Below, piece by piece: positions 53,946 to 63,623 of a stretch of 64,000 bases of DNA. Each line of letters opens with the position of its first letter. The stretch's first letter is position 1. The notes under the pieces are model-generated. The model was not told where the DNA came from and ran no database searches. It saw only the letters and a list, made by a program, of their open reading frames with translations. A program made the position numbers and the translations under genes. This DNA is from Paludibacter sp. Lineage in GTDB: Bacteria > Bacteroidota > Bacteroidia > Bacteroidales > Paludibacteraceae. The DNA is taken from contig JARLGX010000005.1 in NCBI GenBank assembly GCA_031292575.1, positions 1 through 64,000 on the forward strand, written 5' to 3'.

Positions 53946-56708
53946 ATGTATAAAATTAATTTTATAGGCATATTTTTCCTGGTTATTCTTTTTAATTCAT
54001 GTTCGAAAGAAAAATCCAATCAAATAAAAGTAATTGGAGTTTCGCAATGCAGTGACGATGCATGGCGACGGACAATGAACGACGAAATTCTCCGTGAAGC
54101 TTCTTTTTACCACGGTGTAGAAGTTAGTATAAAAACCGCCCACGACAGCAATCAACAACAAATTCGCGATATAGAAAGCTTTATTGCCGACAAAGTTGAC
54201 TTAATTATCGTTTCACCCAATGAGGCCATTCCGCTTACTCCGGTAATTGAAAAAGCTATGCAGGAAGGTATTCCGGTAATTTTAGTTGATCGGAAAATAA
54301 GCTCCGGAAAATATACTGCATTTGTTGGAGCCGATAATTACCAGATTGGGAAGGAAGTGGGTGTTTATACGGCCAATTTGCTTAATGGCAAAGGGAATAT
54401 TGCCGAAATACGTGGTTTAAAGGGTTCTACTCCCGATTCTGAAAGAAATAGGGGATTTATGAGTGTGATTGAAAAATACAGGAACATTCATATAGTTTAT
54501 CAAGATTATGGCGATTGGCTTCGCTCGCATGCCAAGGATAAAATGACTCAGGCATTGCAAAAAAACATTCCAATTGATTTGGTTTTTGCTTTCAATGATG
54601 AAATGGCAACCGGGGCTTATGAAGCAATTACGCTTAAAAGCGGTATTAAAAAACCCCTGATTTTAGGAATTGACGCACTTCCGGGAACTGAGGGTGGTAT
54701 TCAGAAAGTAATCAGTGGAATACTTGATGCAACTTTTATTTATCCAACCGGTGGAGAAAAAGCTATTCAAACAGCCATTCATATACTCAATAATGAACCC
54801 TATGAGCGGGACAACGCGTTGTACACGGCCGTAGTAGATAAAACCAACGCCCGCGTACTGAAACTTCAGACCGACCAGATTATTCAACATCAAAACAGAA
54901 TCAATCAGTTAAACACTGTTTTAAATCAAAACTTAGCAAAATACAGTACCCAACGCATCATGTTGGTTAGTTCATTGCTGGTATTGTTCTTAATTCTGAT
55001 TTTATTGATTTTACTTATCAGAGCCTATAGTAGCAAAAACAAATCAAACAAAATACTTGAATCGCAAAATATTGCCATCAACAAACAAAAAGAAGAGCTT
55101 TCGCAACAGCGCGACCAATTAATCGTTCTTTCTAAAAACTTAGAAGAAGCTACCCAGGCAAAGTTGGTTTTCTTCACCAACATTTCGCACGAGTTCCGTA
55201 CACCTCTTACCCTTATATTAGGTCCGTTAGATAGCTTGATGGATAAAGAAAACCTGACTAATGAAGGTAAGAAGCTTGTACAACTTATGCGTAAAAACGT
55301 TCACATTCTACTGAAATTAATTGACCAGATTATTGATTTCAGAAAATATGAAAACGGAAAAATGCAGATGGAATTTACCATGACAGATTTGAAAACATTC
55401 ATACAGGATATTACTGATTCGTTTCTGGAATTTGGGAAGAAAAAGCAAATTCATTTTTCATTCAAAGCTTCCGACGAAGATTTCACCTTATGGTTTGACT
55501 CGGATAAAATGGAAAAAATCTGTTACAACTTACTTTCAAATGCATTTAAATTTACCGGCGAAAACGGTAAAATAGATGTGCAATTATCTAAAATTGACCT
55601 TAATGGCGAGCCTTACGCCCAATTAACTGTATCCGATAATGGTACAGGAATTTCCGATCATCATATTCATAGCATTTTTGAGCGTTTTTACAAAATTGAT
55701 AGTAGAGCAGCCGGATCAGGAATAGGATTACACCTCACCAAAGTACTTGTAGAAATGCACAATGGAATTATTTCTATAAAAAGTGAAGAAGGAAAAGGCA
55801 GTACATTCACCGTTCAGATTCCATTTAAACAGAAAGAAATAGCGCTGGTAGAGCAATATCCATTGCTTAAAACTCCATCGGATAGAGAGGAAGATTTGAT
55901 GATACTTGAATCTGAAGAAGAAACAGAAGAAACAGTAAACCTTCAAACAGACAAACCACTGATTCTGATTGTTGAAGACAACAATGACGTCAGAAAATAT
56001 ATAAAAAGCCTGCTCACCGAAAGTTTCGAAACAATCGAAGCTTCAAACGGACAAATCGGACTTTTTAAAGCCATGAAATTCGTTCCCGAACTTATAATCA
56101 GCGATGTATCGATGGATACAATGGATGGCTTCGAACTTTGCAAACAAATAAAAGAAAACATTTCCACAAGCCACATTCCGGTAATATTGTTAACGGCTTA
56201 TGCGCTTGACGAACAACGTGCAATTGGTTTTGAAAGTGGTGCAGATGCTTACATTCCTAAACCTTTCAACGAAAGTTTATTGAAAATCCGTGTTCGTAAA
56301 CTGATTGAAAACCGTGAAAAGATTAAAGCGTATTTTCAAAAAAACCTGACTTTTGGCGAACGGAAAGAAAATGTACCCGAAATGGATAAATCTTTCATCA
56401 ATAAATTCAGGAAACTAATAGAAGATAGATTGATAGACAGCGATTTGAATGTAGATGAAATTGGCAAAAGCCTTGGGTTATCGCGCGTTCAGCTCTATCG
56501 GAAAATTAAATCGCTGACAAACTATGCTCCAAACGAACTGGTCAGGATAATCCGGTTAAAAGCCTCTGAACAATTATTGCTTAATTCAGAAAAAACGATT
56601 TCGGAAATAGCCTATGATACCGGATTTTCATCACCGTCTTACTTCGCCAAATGCTTTAAAGAATACTTTAACGAAAGCCCTACTGACTATGTAAAGCGTA
56701 TTAAATAG
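53946..56708 (+). CDS. Hybrid two-component regulator (HTCS) with LacI-type periplasmic sensor
   Basis: The 920-aa protein joins a full phosphorelay in one chain. An N-terminal signal/anchor (IGIFFLVILFNSC) is followed by a periplasmic sugar-binding domain of LacI/RbsB type (residues about 25-320, GVSQCSDDAWRR, FVGADNYQIG). Next come a membrane helix (LVSSLLVLFLILILLILLI), the histidine kinase with His415 in SHEFRTPLT and the ATPase boxes NLLSNAFKFTG, DNGTGI and GSGIGLH. The receiver has Asp720 in ISDVSMDTMDG. The AraC-type helix-turn-helix ends at 920. This architecture matches the fructose-sensing regulator of the B. thetaiotaomicron fructan locus, so the ligand is probably fructose. Confidence 0.95.
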   Translation: MYKINFIGIFFLVILFNSCSKEKSNQIKVIGVSQCSDDAWRRTMNDEILREASFYHGVEVSIKTAHDSNQQQIRDIESFIADKVDLIIVSPNEAIPLTPVIEKAMQEGIPVILVDRKISSGKYTAFVGADNYQIGKEVGVYTANLLNGKGNIAEIRGLKGSTPDSERNRGFMSVIEKYRNIHIVYQDYGDWLRSHAKDKMTQALQKNIPIDLVFAFNDEMATGAYEAITLKSGIKKPLILGIDALPGTEGGIQKVISGILDATFIYPTGGEKAIQTAIHILNNEPYERDNALYTAVVDKTNARVLKLQTDQIIQHQNRINQLNTVLNQNLAKYSTQRIMLVSSLLVLFLILILLILLIRAYSSKNKSNKILESQNIAINKQKEELSQQRDQLIVLSKNLEEATQAKLVFFTNISHEFRTPLTLILGPLDSLMDKENLTNEGKKLVQLMRKNVHILLKLIDQIIDFRKYENGKMQMEFTMTDLKTFIQDITDSFLEFGKKKQIHFSFKASDEDFTLWFDSDKMEKICYNLLSNAFKFTGENGKIDVQLSKIDLNGEPYAQLTVSDNGTGISDHHIHSIFERFYKIDSRAAGSGIGLHLTKVLVEMHNGIISIKSEEGKGSTFTVQIPFKQKEIALVEQYPLLKTPSDREEDLMILESEEETEETVNLQTDKPLILIVEDNNDVRKYIKSLLTESFETIEASNGQIGLFKAMKFVPELIISDVSMDTMDGFELCKQIKENISTSHIPVILLTAYALDEQRAIGFESGADAYIPKPFNESLLKIRVRKLIENREKIKAYFQKNLTFGERKENVPEMDKSFINKFRKLIEDRLIDSDLNVDEIGKSLGLSRVQLYRKIKSLTNYAPNELVRIIRLKASEQLLLNSEKTISEIAYDTGFSSPSYFAKCFKEYFNESPTDYVKRIK

Positions 56709-56718
56709 ACACAGCTAA

Positions 56719-57645
56719 TCACATTGTACTTCGGAGTGTTTTCTCAGCATCAAGTTGCGCCTTCGATTTACTTTGTGTAACAATATACACCCCTGCAAAA
56801 ACCAAAACACCTGAAAGAACTTTTTCATATCCAAAAGAGTCAATGCCAATTGCAACTGCAAGCAATGACGCAACAACCGGTTGTACATAATTGTACATGC
56901 TCAATGTAGTTGGACGAAGTACTTTCTGACCAATTGGAATAAGCATGTAGCTTAAAAAAGTGGCCAAAATTACCATATATCCTATTCTCCAATAAATTCC
57001 GGCATTCAACAATGCGAAATTTGTTTTTGCCAATGGTTCGTAGCAGAAAGGAAAGCAAACTATGGTTCCAAACAAAAACATCCATTTCATAACAGTAATT
57101 GGCGAGTAGCGCATTATCACATTTTTAAAAACTGTCAGGTAAATTGCAAACGAAATTGTACCGGATAGAACAATTACATCTCCCCAAAAATTACCTTTCC
57201 CAACATGTGGAGTCTGACTACTGAGAACTAACAACAAAGCACCTGAAGCTCCAACAATAACACCTATTGCTTTCATTAATGTAATAGGCTCTTTAATTAT
57301 GATCGCAGCAAATATCATAGTAAGAATCGGCAACATGGTAACCACGATAGAAGCATTGATGGGTGAAGTCATAGAAAGCCCAATAAAATAAGGCAATTGA
57401 TTGAATGACAAAGAAAAGAATGAAGCTAAAAACAACAATAAAATGTCTTTTGCAGGTACGTGTTCACTCTTAATAAAAAATGAAGTTATCCAAAATAATA
57501 ACATTCCACCAGATAAGCGAAAAAACGTAAGTGTAAATGGACTAAGAATTTCAGGCATCAATGTTCTGGAGATAGGTGTATTCATTCCAAAAATTAAGTT
57601 TGCCAAAAAAAGTGCAATATGACCCGTTAGTTTTTTATTTTCCAT
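56719..57645 (-). CDS. EamA/DMT-family transporter
   Basis: The 308-aa protein has ten membrane helices in two EamA repeats (HIALFLANLIFGMNTPISR at the start, GDVIVLSGTISFAIYLTVF in the second half). The substrate is unknown; relatives export amino acids or metabolites. ATG 57645 is used. ATG 57654 is also possible, because the minus-strand -7 box TACCTTTG (57670-57663) lies just upstream. It converges on the regulator gene and does not belong to the PUL. Confidence 0.85.
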   Translation of the reverse strand: MENKKLTGHIALFLANLIFGMNTPISRTLMPEILSPFTLTFFRLSGGMLLFWITSFFIKSEHVPAKDILLLFLASFFSLSFNQLPYFIGLSMTSPINASIVVTMLPILTMIFAAIIIKEPITLMKAIGVIVGASGALLLVLSSQTPHVGKGNFWGDVIVLSGTISFAIYLTVFKNVIMRYSPITVMKWMFLFGTIVCFPFCYEPLAKTNFALLNAGIYWRIGYMVILATFLSYMLIPIGQKVLRPTTLSMYNYVQPVVASLLAVAIGIDSFGYEKVLSGVLVFAGVYIVTQSKSKAQLDAEKTLRSTM

Positions 57646-57829
57646 ATTCAACATTTAGACTACAAAGGTAGTTATATAGTTATAAGCCACAATAAATAAG
57701 TTGAAACAAAGACTGGCATTACTCAACCCAAGATTATAGTTAAACTCAAACAATTATTCTCCTCAAATTAATCTTTACAAACTTTTTAAACTTTCATGGT
57801 TGTAATTTGCTAATTTCGAGAATAGTGTT

Positions 57830-57837
57830 TAGTTTTG
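57830..57837 (+). promoter_or_regulatory. -7 box of the alanine dehydrogenase gene
   Basis: TAGTTTTG, an exact match, 26 bases before ATG 57864. Confidence 0.55.
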
Positions 57838-57863
57838 TACTCTAACAAAAAAAGTTTAAAGAC

Positions 57864-59066
57864 ATGAAACGAGACCCGAAAGAACAACGTTCACTTTTCC
57901 CCGAAGAGTGTTTGTTGCGCGAAATTGCCCGTCAACCACGCCTGTCAATTGGAATTCCCAAAGAAAATGCCAACGCCGAAACACGGCTGGCACTCACCCC
58001 CGAAGGAGTTTCAATAGTCACCGAAGAAGGACACAGTGTTTATGTACAGCGCGGCGCAGGCGAGCCCATGTCTTATTCCGATTTACAATACAGCGAAGCT
58101 GGCGCTTACATGGGGGATGATGCTTCGGAAGTGTTTGGAGCGGATATCGTATTTAAAATTGCTCCTCCAACTATTGAAGAGCTTAATTTAATGCACAATC
58201 GTTCTACTATTCTTTCCATGTTGCAATTATCTAATCTATCTGCAGATTGTATAAAACTGATGATGAGTAAAAAAATGAATGCATTTGCATACGAATTGAT
58301 TAGAGATGAACAAAAAATGTTTCCTGTGGTAAGTTCAATTTCTGAAATAGAAGGGAATACCGCAATTGCTGTAGCAGCCGAGTTGATGAGTAATGAACGT
58401 GGTGGAAAAGGCTTGTTGCTGGGCGGAGTTGCCGGAATTTCACCTCCCGAAGTATTGATTTTGGGGGCAGGAATTGCAGGTTCAGTTGCAGCCCGTACTG
58501 CATTGGCTTTAGGTACTTTGGTCAAAGTTTTTGATCACGATATTAATAAGTTGCGCAAAATTCAGCATTATCTCGGACAAAAGGTCTTTACTTCGGTCAT
58601 TCATCCATCAGTGCTTTTCAAAGCTTTAGCTTCCGCGGATGCAGTCATTGGCAACCTTCGATACATTAATGGTTCTGAACGCTTTATGGTCTCAGAGGAA
58701 TTAGTTAAGACTATGAAACCGGGTGCTATCATTATTGATATGAGTGTAGATCAGGGTGGCTGTTTTGAGACATCAGAATGTCGTACACTACAAAATCCGG
58801 TTTACGAGAAACATGGGATTATTCATTATTGCGTTCCAAACATTTCAGCCCGCGTGGCACGTACTTCTTCTATGGCATTGAGCAATATCTTTGCACCTAT
58901 AATATTAAAAATAGGTCATTCAGGCAGCATTAATTCTGCCATTGCAGAGAGTTCCGGTTTTCGTCATGGCGCTTATATTTATGGTGGCGTATTAGTAAAT
59001 CTATTAATTGGAAATTATTACGATATTGCATCCAATGATATTAGTTTGCTACTTGCAGGTTACTAA
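57864..59066 (+). CDS. ald: Alanine dehydrogenase (AlaDH/PNT family)
   Basis: It interconverts L-alanine and pyruvate with NAD+ and ammonia. The 400-aa protein has the family start SIGIPKENANAETRLALTPEGV, the substrate segment and the Rossmann motif VLILGAGIAGSVAARTALALG near residue 196. The metal/NAD stretch MSVDQGGCFETSE follows, then HYCVPNISARVARTSS. The first 30 residues are an extension over classic Ald. A transhydrogenase alpha subunit is the other family member, but no beta subunit gene lies beside it. Confidence 0.88.
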   Translation: MKRDPKEQRSLFPEECLLREIARQPRLSIGIPKENANAETRLALTPEGVSIVTEEGHSVYVQRGAGEPMSYSDLQYSEAGAYMGDDASEVFGADIVFKIAPPTIEELNLMHNRSTILSMLQLSNLSADCIKLMMSKKMNAFAYELIRDEQKMFPVVSSISEIEGNTAIAVAAELMSNERGGKGLLLGGVAGISPPEVLILGAGIAGSVAARTALALGTLVKVFDHDINKLRKIQHYLGQKVFTSVIHPSVLFKALASADAVIGNLRYINGSERFMVSEELVKTMKPGAIIIDMSVDQGGCFETSECRTLQNPVYEKHGIIHYCVPNISARVARTSSMALSNIFAPIILKIGHSGSINSAIAESSGFRHGAYIYGGVLVNLLIGNYYDIASNDISLLLAGY

Positions 59067-59194
59067 TCAAAAAGGAATAAACGGTTACTAAGACCAAATA
59101 GAATTTGTAAAATAATCGGGAAATAATAATACAAATCTGCTCGTTATTAAATGCGTTTCTAATAGGCTCACTGCTTACAAATCTGTTTTTTTTA

Positions 59195-59202
59195 TATCTT
59201 TG
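59195..59202 (+). promoter_or_regulatory. -7 box of the Rel/SpoT gene
   Basis: TATCTTTG, an exact match, 88 bases before ATG 59290. Confidence 0.5.
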
Positions 59203-59289
59203 CAATCCAAATCAATACCTGACTTTGATTAATTATTAGTTGAATTTTTCACTGTTAACTAAGTATTATTAACAGATAATTGAAATCCT

Positions 59290-61527
59290 ATGATGCCTAC
59301 TCTAATTGAAACATTAACCGAAGATGATCTGATTCAGCAGGAATTTGAGGCATTACTCGATGATTACAGCAAAACCAGTCATCGTCAAAAAATTGAGATA
59401 ATAACAAAAGCATTCAATTTTGCGAAAGCAGCCCACAAAGGAATTAAACGGCGTTCCGGCGAACCATACATCATGCATCCGTTGGCAGTGGCACGAATTG
59501 TGGTACGTGAAATCGGACTCGGGTCTACGTCTATTTGTTCAGCCTTGCTACACGACGTGGTTGAAGATACGGATTATACCGTGGAAGATATAGATAATCT
59601 TTTTGGACCTAAAATTGCTCAGATTGTGGACGGGCTTACAAAAATTTCCGGTGGAGTTTTTGCTGAAAAAGCGTCGCAACAAGCAGAAAATTTTAGAAAA
59701 TTACTGATAACGATGTCGGATGACATTCGCGTAATTCTAATAAAAATTGCCGACCGGCTACACAATATGCGAACCTTAGGTTCGATGCCATTGGCAAAAC
59801 AATACAAAATTGCCGGCGAAACCCAATATATTTATGCCCCTCTTGCCCACAGATTGGGACTTTTCCGCATAAAAACTGAGCTTGAAAATCTAAGCTTTAA
59901 GTTTGAACATCCCGATACATACAGAGAAATTGAAGACAAATTAGCAGGCGATGAAGATGCACGAAACCAATTTTATAAAGAGTTTTCAGCTCCAATCGAC
60001 AAAAAACTGACGGCCTTAGGTTATCAATTCTCACTCCGCGAACGTATCAAATCAGTTTATTCTATTTGGAATAAAATGTCCACACGCAATATTCCTTTCG
60101 AGGAAGTATATGATATTTTGGCCGAACGCATCGTTTTTAAACCGCGCGAAGGGATGAATGAAAAAGAACAATGTTGGATGCTTTACTCGGCCATTACTGC
60201 AATTTATAAACCACACCCCGAAAGGATTCGCGACTGGGTAAGCACACCTAAAGCAAATGGCTATGAAGCATTGCACGTAACGGTTATGGGGCCGGGCGGC
60301 CGATGGGTTGAAGTACAAATAAGAAGCGAAAGAATGAATGACATTGCCGAGAAAGGACTTGCGGCACACTGGAAATACAAATCAGGCATAGCGGATGAAT
60401 CAGAACTGGATAAATGGCTCAAAACCATAAAAGAATTGTTGGAACATCCGGAACCAAATGCCATTGATTTCATGGATACTTTCAAACTAAATCTTTTTGC
60501 CTCTGAAATTTTTGTATTTACGCCAAAAGGTGAAATAAAAACTATTGCCCAGGGTGCTACAGCACTGGATTTTGCATATTCTGTTCACTCCGATTTGGGG
60601 AACCATTGTATCGGTGCAAAAGTAAATCATAAATTGGTACCACTAAGTTATAAACTTAATAGTGGTGACCAAATTGAAATTCTGACATCAAAAAAACAAG
60701 CACCGCAACCTGAATGGTTGGAATATGTAACAACCGCCAAAGCCAAAACAAAACTCAAAGCTTTATTTAAGAAAGAAGAAAAAGGTTTTATTTTCGAAGG
60801 TCAAAAGCTAATTGAAGCAGCATTATTTGCAATTGGTCTAAAACTCGATAATGAAAATATCGTCCGTATTCTTAATTATTACAGTATCACCCAACGCAAT
60901 GAACTGTATTTGCAGGCTGGTAAGAATTTATTAAATTTGGATGATATCGGCAAAGTTATTTTTAAAACAAAAGCCCAAAATGTTTTTGTAAAATATCTTA
61001 AAATGCCTTTTGGAGGTTCTTCCGATGGGAGTAAACAAGCTGCAACAGTATCGATTGACAGTAAGGTAGATCGAAAAAAATCGATAAAACTTACTGAAGA
61101 GAATGCAGGTAAAACTTATATATTGGCCGAATGTTGCCATCCTATTCCCGGCGACGATGTGTTGGGATATGTGGATGATTCTGAGAAAATAATTGTCCAT
61201 AAACGCCAGTGCCCGGTAGCCGCTAAATTGAAAAGCAGTTATGGCGAACGAATTGTTTCGGTCGATTGGGCAACTCACAAAGTTCTCTCATTTATCGAAG
61301 TGCTTGAAATTAAAGGAATTGATAAAAAAGGTGTTCTAATTCAGATACTAAAAGTTATTTCAGAAGGCTATGGAGTGAATATCAACAAAATGAATATCGA
61401 AACTAATGCCGGAATCTTTGTCGGAAGATTTTACATTTATGTTCACGACACCGAAGATATTAACAATCTCTGCAAAAACATCAATAAAATAAAAGAAATT
61501 AATTCGGTGCAACGCATACAGGAATAA
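59290..61527 (+). CDS. Bifunctional (p)ppGpp synthetase/hydrolase, Rel/SpoT type
   Basis: It makes and degrades the stringent-response alarmone. The 745-aa protein has an HD hydrolase domain (YIMHPLAVARIV, ALLHDVVEDTDYT, HNMRTLGSMP). The synthetase domain has DILAERIVFKPRE, RDWVSTPKANGYEALHVTV and VEVQIRSERMNDIAEKGLAAHWKYK. TGS (EIFVFTPKGEIKTIAQGATA), a Zn/helical region (AECCHPIPGDDVLG) and a C-terminal ACT domain (from about residue 670) follow. The HD residues are kept, so hydrolase function is expected. Start could also be ATG 59293. Confidence 0.94.
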   Translation: MMPTLIETLTEDDLIQQEFEALLDDYSKTSHRQKIEIITKAFNFAKAAHKGIKRRSGEPYIMHPLAVARIVVREIGLGSTSICSALLHDVVEDTDYTVEDIDNLFGPKIAQIVDGLTKISGGVFAEKASQQAENFRKLLITMSDDIRVILIKIADRLHNMRTLGSMPLAKQYKIAGETQYIYAPLAHRLGLFRIKTELENLSFKFEHPDTYREIEDKLAGDEDARNQFYKEFSAPIDKKLTALGYQFSLRERIKSVYSIWNKMSTRNIPFEEVYDILAERIVFKPREGMNEKEQCWMLYSAITAIYKPHPERIRDWVSTPKANGYEALHVTVMGPGGRWVEVQIRSERMNDIAEKGLAAHWKYKSGIADESELDKWLKTIKELLEHPEPNAIDFMDTFKLNLFASEIFVFTPKGEIKTIAQGATALDFAYSVHSDLGNHCIGAKVNHKLVPLSYKLNSGDQIEILTSKKQAPQPEWLEYVTTAKAKTKLKALFKKEEKGFIFEGQKLIEAALFAIGLKLDNENIVRILNYYSITQRNELYLQAGKNLLNLDDIGKVIFKTKAQNVFVKYLKMPFGGSSDGSKQAATVSIDSKVDRKKSIKLTEENAGKTYILAECCHPIPGDDVLGYVDDSEKIIVHKRQCPVAAKLKSSYGERIVSVDWATHKVLSFIEVLEIKGIDKKGVLIQILKVISEGYGVNINKMNIETNAGIFVGRFYIYVHDTEDINNLCKNINKIKEINSVQRIQE

Positions 61528-61558
61528 AAAAATGGTGAGATACACCCACCATTTTTTT
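61526..61558. terminator. Rho-independent terminator after the Rel/SpoT gene
   Basis: A7TGGTG (61526-61537) pairs with CACCAT7 (61547-61558) around a 9-base loop, with a T-run on both strands. It lies between two convergent genes and can serve both. Confidence 0.85.
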
Positions 61559-61628
61559 ATTCAGCTTCTTATATTTCGATTTACTTCGCGGCTATTTGTT
61601 TAAATCGTTTTTCTCGCCACAATTAATC

Positions 61629-62714
61629 CTAAGCCATTTTATAAATCAAAGCATTAATATTCATGCCAGCACCAACAGAGGCAAATATCACGATGTCACC
61701 GCTGTTAATTTTGTGTTCTTCAATTTTATCTTTTAAAATCAAATCGAACAAAGTGGGCAAAGTAGCAACCGAAGTGTTTCCCAAATGATGAATAGTCATC
61801 GGCATTACGTTTTCAGGTGCTTCCTCAATGTTATAAAGGGTGTAGAGTCTTTTTAAAATGGCATCGTCCATTTTTCCATTTGCCTGATGAATAAGCACTT
61901 TTTTAATTTCGGTAATAGGTATATGCGTTTTGTCAAGACAAGCTTTTATGGCATTAGGAACAGTTTCGAGCGCATATTGGTAAAGTCTTCGTCCATTCAT
62001 TTTTAAAAATAAATCATCCTTCTTTTCAAAATCAGGATTATACGATTTTCCCATGTGCAATAACCCTGCATGAGAAAATGTATCCGATCTTGTTTTATGA
62101 GCCAATATTCCAACCGGTGTTTCACTAACCTTAGCCTCAAGGACTACTGCTCCGGCACCATCGGCATATAACATGCAGTCTCTGTCATGAGGATCGCTAA
62201 TGCGCGACAGAACCTCGGCACCAATAACCAAAATCTTTTTAGCATCACCTGATTTAATAAAATAATCTGCCTGAATAACTCCTTGTAACCAACCGGGGCA
62301 GCCAAAAGTCAAATCGTAAGCAATGGTTTCGGGGTTTTTAATTCCGAGCTTTTGCTTTACTTTCGAGGCCATTGCAGGTACATGATCAGAAGCACGATTA
62401 TCGAATTGAGTATCGCCAAAATTATTTGCAACAATAATGTAGTCTAGCTCTTCCTTATCAATATTTGCTGATAGAATTGCATTTTCAGCTGCAAAAAAAG
62501 CCATATCTGATGTAGTTAAATCATCAGTAATATAACGTCTTTCGGCAATAGTTGTAATTTCCAGAAATTTATCCGTGATTTCCTTATTGGATTTTGTTAT
62601 CTTTTCTCCGTTCGATTCAAAAAATTCATTTTTGTGAAAATCTTCGTTCTTAATTTGTTTTGAGGGAATGTAATTCCCTGTTCCAGTTATTACACTATAA
62701 GTACTTGTATTCAT
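61629..62714 (-). CDS. 3-oxoacyl-ACP synthase III (FabH)-like protein
   Basis: The 361-aa thiolase-fold protein has the Cys-His-Asn triad: Cys in FGCPGWLQGV, His in VLIHQANGKMDD and Asn in HHLGNTSVATLP. It condenses an acyl-CoA or acyl-thioester with malonyl-ACP in fatty-acid or lipid synthesis. It stands alone, so a housekeeping starter role or a specialised acyl product are both possible. A minus-strand -7 box (62789-62782, TAACTTTG) lies upstream. An insertion of about 30 residues near the N-terminus distinguishes it from the E. coli enzyme. Confidence 0.85.
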   Translation of the reverse strand: MNTSTYSVITGTGNYIPSKQIKNEDFHKNEFFESNGEKITKSNKEITDKFLEITTIAERRYITDDLTTSDMAFFAAENAILSANIDKEELDYIIVANNFGDTQFDNRASDHVPAMASKVKQKLGIKNPETIAYDLTFGCPGWLQGVIQADYFIKSGDAKKILVIGAEVLSRISDPHDRDCMLYADGAGAVVLEAKVSETPVGILAHKTRSDTFSHAGLLHMGKSYNPDFEKKDDLFLKMNGRRLYQYALETVPNAIKACLDKTHIPITEIKKVLIHQANGKMDDAILKRLYTLYNIEEAPENVMPMTIHHLGNTSVATLPTLFDLILKDKIEEHKINSGDIVIFASVGAGMNINALIYKMA

Positions 62715-62781
62715 GTTTTAATTTAAATGTTCTGGTAAATATATAATCTGTTTTTTTGGTAATTTAATTCTATTTTGGGGA

Positions 62782-62789
62782 CAAAGTTA
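62782..62789 (-). promoter_or_regulatory. -7 box of the FabH-like gene
   Basis: On the minus strand it reads TAACTTTG, an exact TAnnTTTG match, 68 bases before the start codon. Confidence 0.55.
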
Positions 62790-62913
62790 AAAATAATTTT
62801 GAGATATTTGAGTATGAAATACTTTTATGTGACATAAAGAACTTAATGTCTATTATCAAAAACACTGTAAATAGCACTAAAATAAACCGATAAGAATTAT
62901 AAAATCAGAAAAA

Positions 62914-63432
62914 TTAATTTTCTCTTTTACGCACTAATTCACTAATTTCCATAACCACATCTTCAATTTCACCTGAAATAGAATATTCGGCTTGTGCGTA
63001 AAAAGGTTCTCGTTTGTCCAATCCTTCAGCTATAAATCTATTCAGTTCTTCCCCTTTTCGATCAGCAAGCAGAGGTCGCTTATTAGCATGTGAGGCTTCA
63101 AGACGTTCGCACAGGTCAGCAGCTGAGTGTTTGAGGTAAACGGTTAGACCATGAGTCTTCATATATTCCATGTTGTCGAAGAAGCATGGAGCACCACCAC
63201 CGGTAGAAATTATTACGTTTTCAAATTCGGCAACTTCGTGTAGGCATTGTTGTTCAAGTATTCTGAATTCGGATTCTCCAATTTCCGAGAATATCTGAGA
63301 AACAGTTTTAAAATGCTTCTCTTCTATATGCGTATCCATATCCACAAAATTGTAACCAAGTTCCTTAGCCAATAATTTACCAATCGTAGTTTTGCCGGAT
63401 CCCATGTATCCTATCAAGAAAACTCTTTTCAT
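62914..63432 (-). CDS. aroK: Shikimate kinase
   Basis: It phosphorylates shikimate in the aromatic amino acid pathway. The 172-aa protein has Walker A GYMGSGKTTIG at residues 8-18, the shikimate-binding DMDTHIEEK, STGGGAPCF and the lid KRPLLADRKGEEL. Length is normal. A minus-strand -7 box TATTTTTG (63496-63489) lies 57 bases before the start codon. It is transcribed away from the asparaginase gene. Confidence 0.95.
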   Translation of the reverse strand: MKRVFLIGYMGSGKTTIGKLLAKELGYNFVDMDTHIEEKHFKTVSQIFSEIGESEFRILEQQCLHEVAEFENVIISTGGGAPCFFDNMEYMKTHGLTVYLKHSAADLCERLEASHANKRPLLADRKGEELNRFIAEGLDKREPFYAQAEYSISGEIEDVVMEISELVRKREN

Positions 63433-63488
63433 TATAATAATCTATAAGTATTTAAATCAATTACTTATGTTTTGAATTTAAAGTTAGC

Positions 63489-63496
63489 AAAAATAG
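63489..63496 (-). promoter_or_regulatory. -7 box of aroK
   Basis: On the minus strand it reads TATTTTTG, an exact TAnnTTTG match, 57 bases before the aroK start codon at 63432. Confidence 0.55.
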
Positions 63497-63591
63497 TAAT
63501 AAATTATCAAGGGGAGGTTTATTTGCGAATAAAAAACTCAAAATCGGATTCAAAATGTGACTTTAGTACCGTAATGGTTGATTTTTTACGC

Positions 63592-63599
63592 TATCTTTG
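63592..63599 (+). promoter_or_regulatory. -7 box of the asparaginase gene
   Basis: TATCTTTG, an exact match, 25 bases before the GTG start at 63624. Confidence 0.6.
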
Positions 63600-63623
63600 C
63601 AAGAAATTTTTTACATAATTGTT

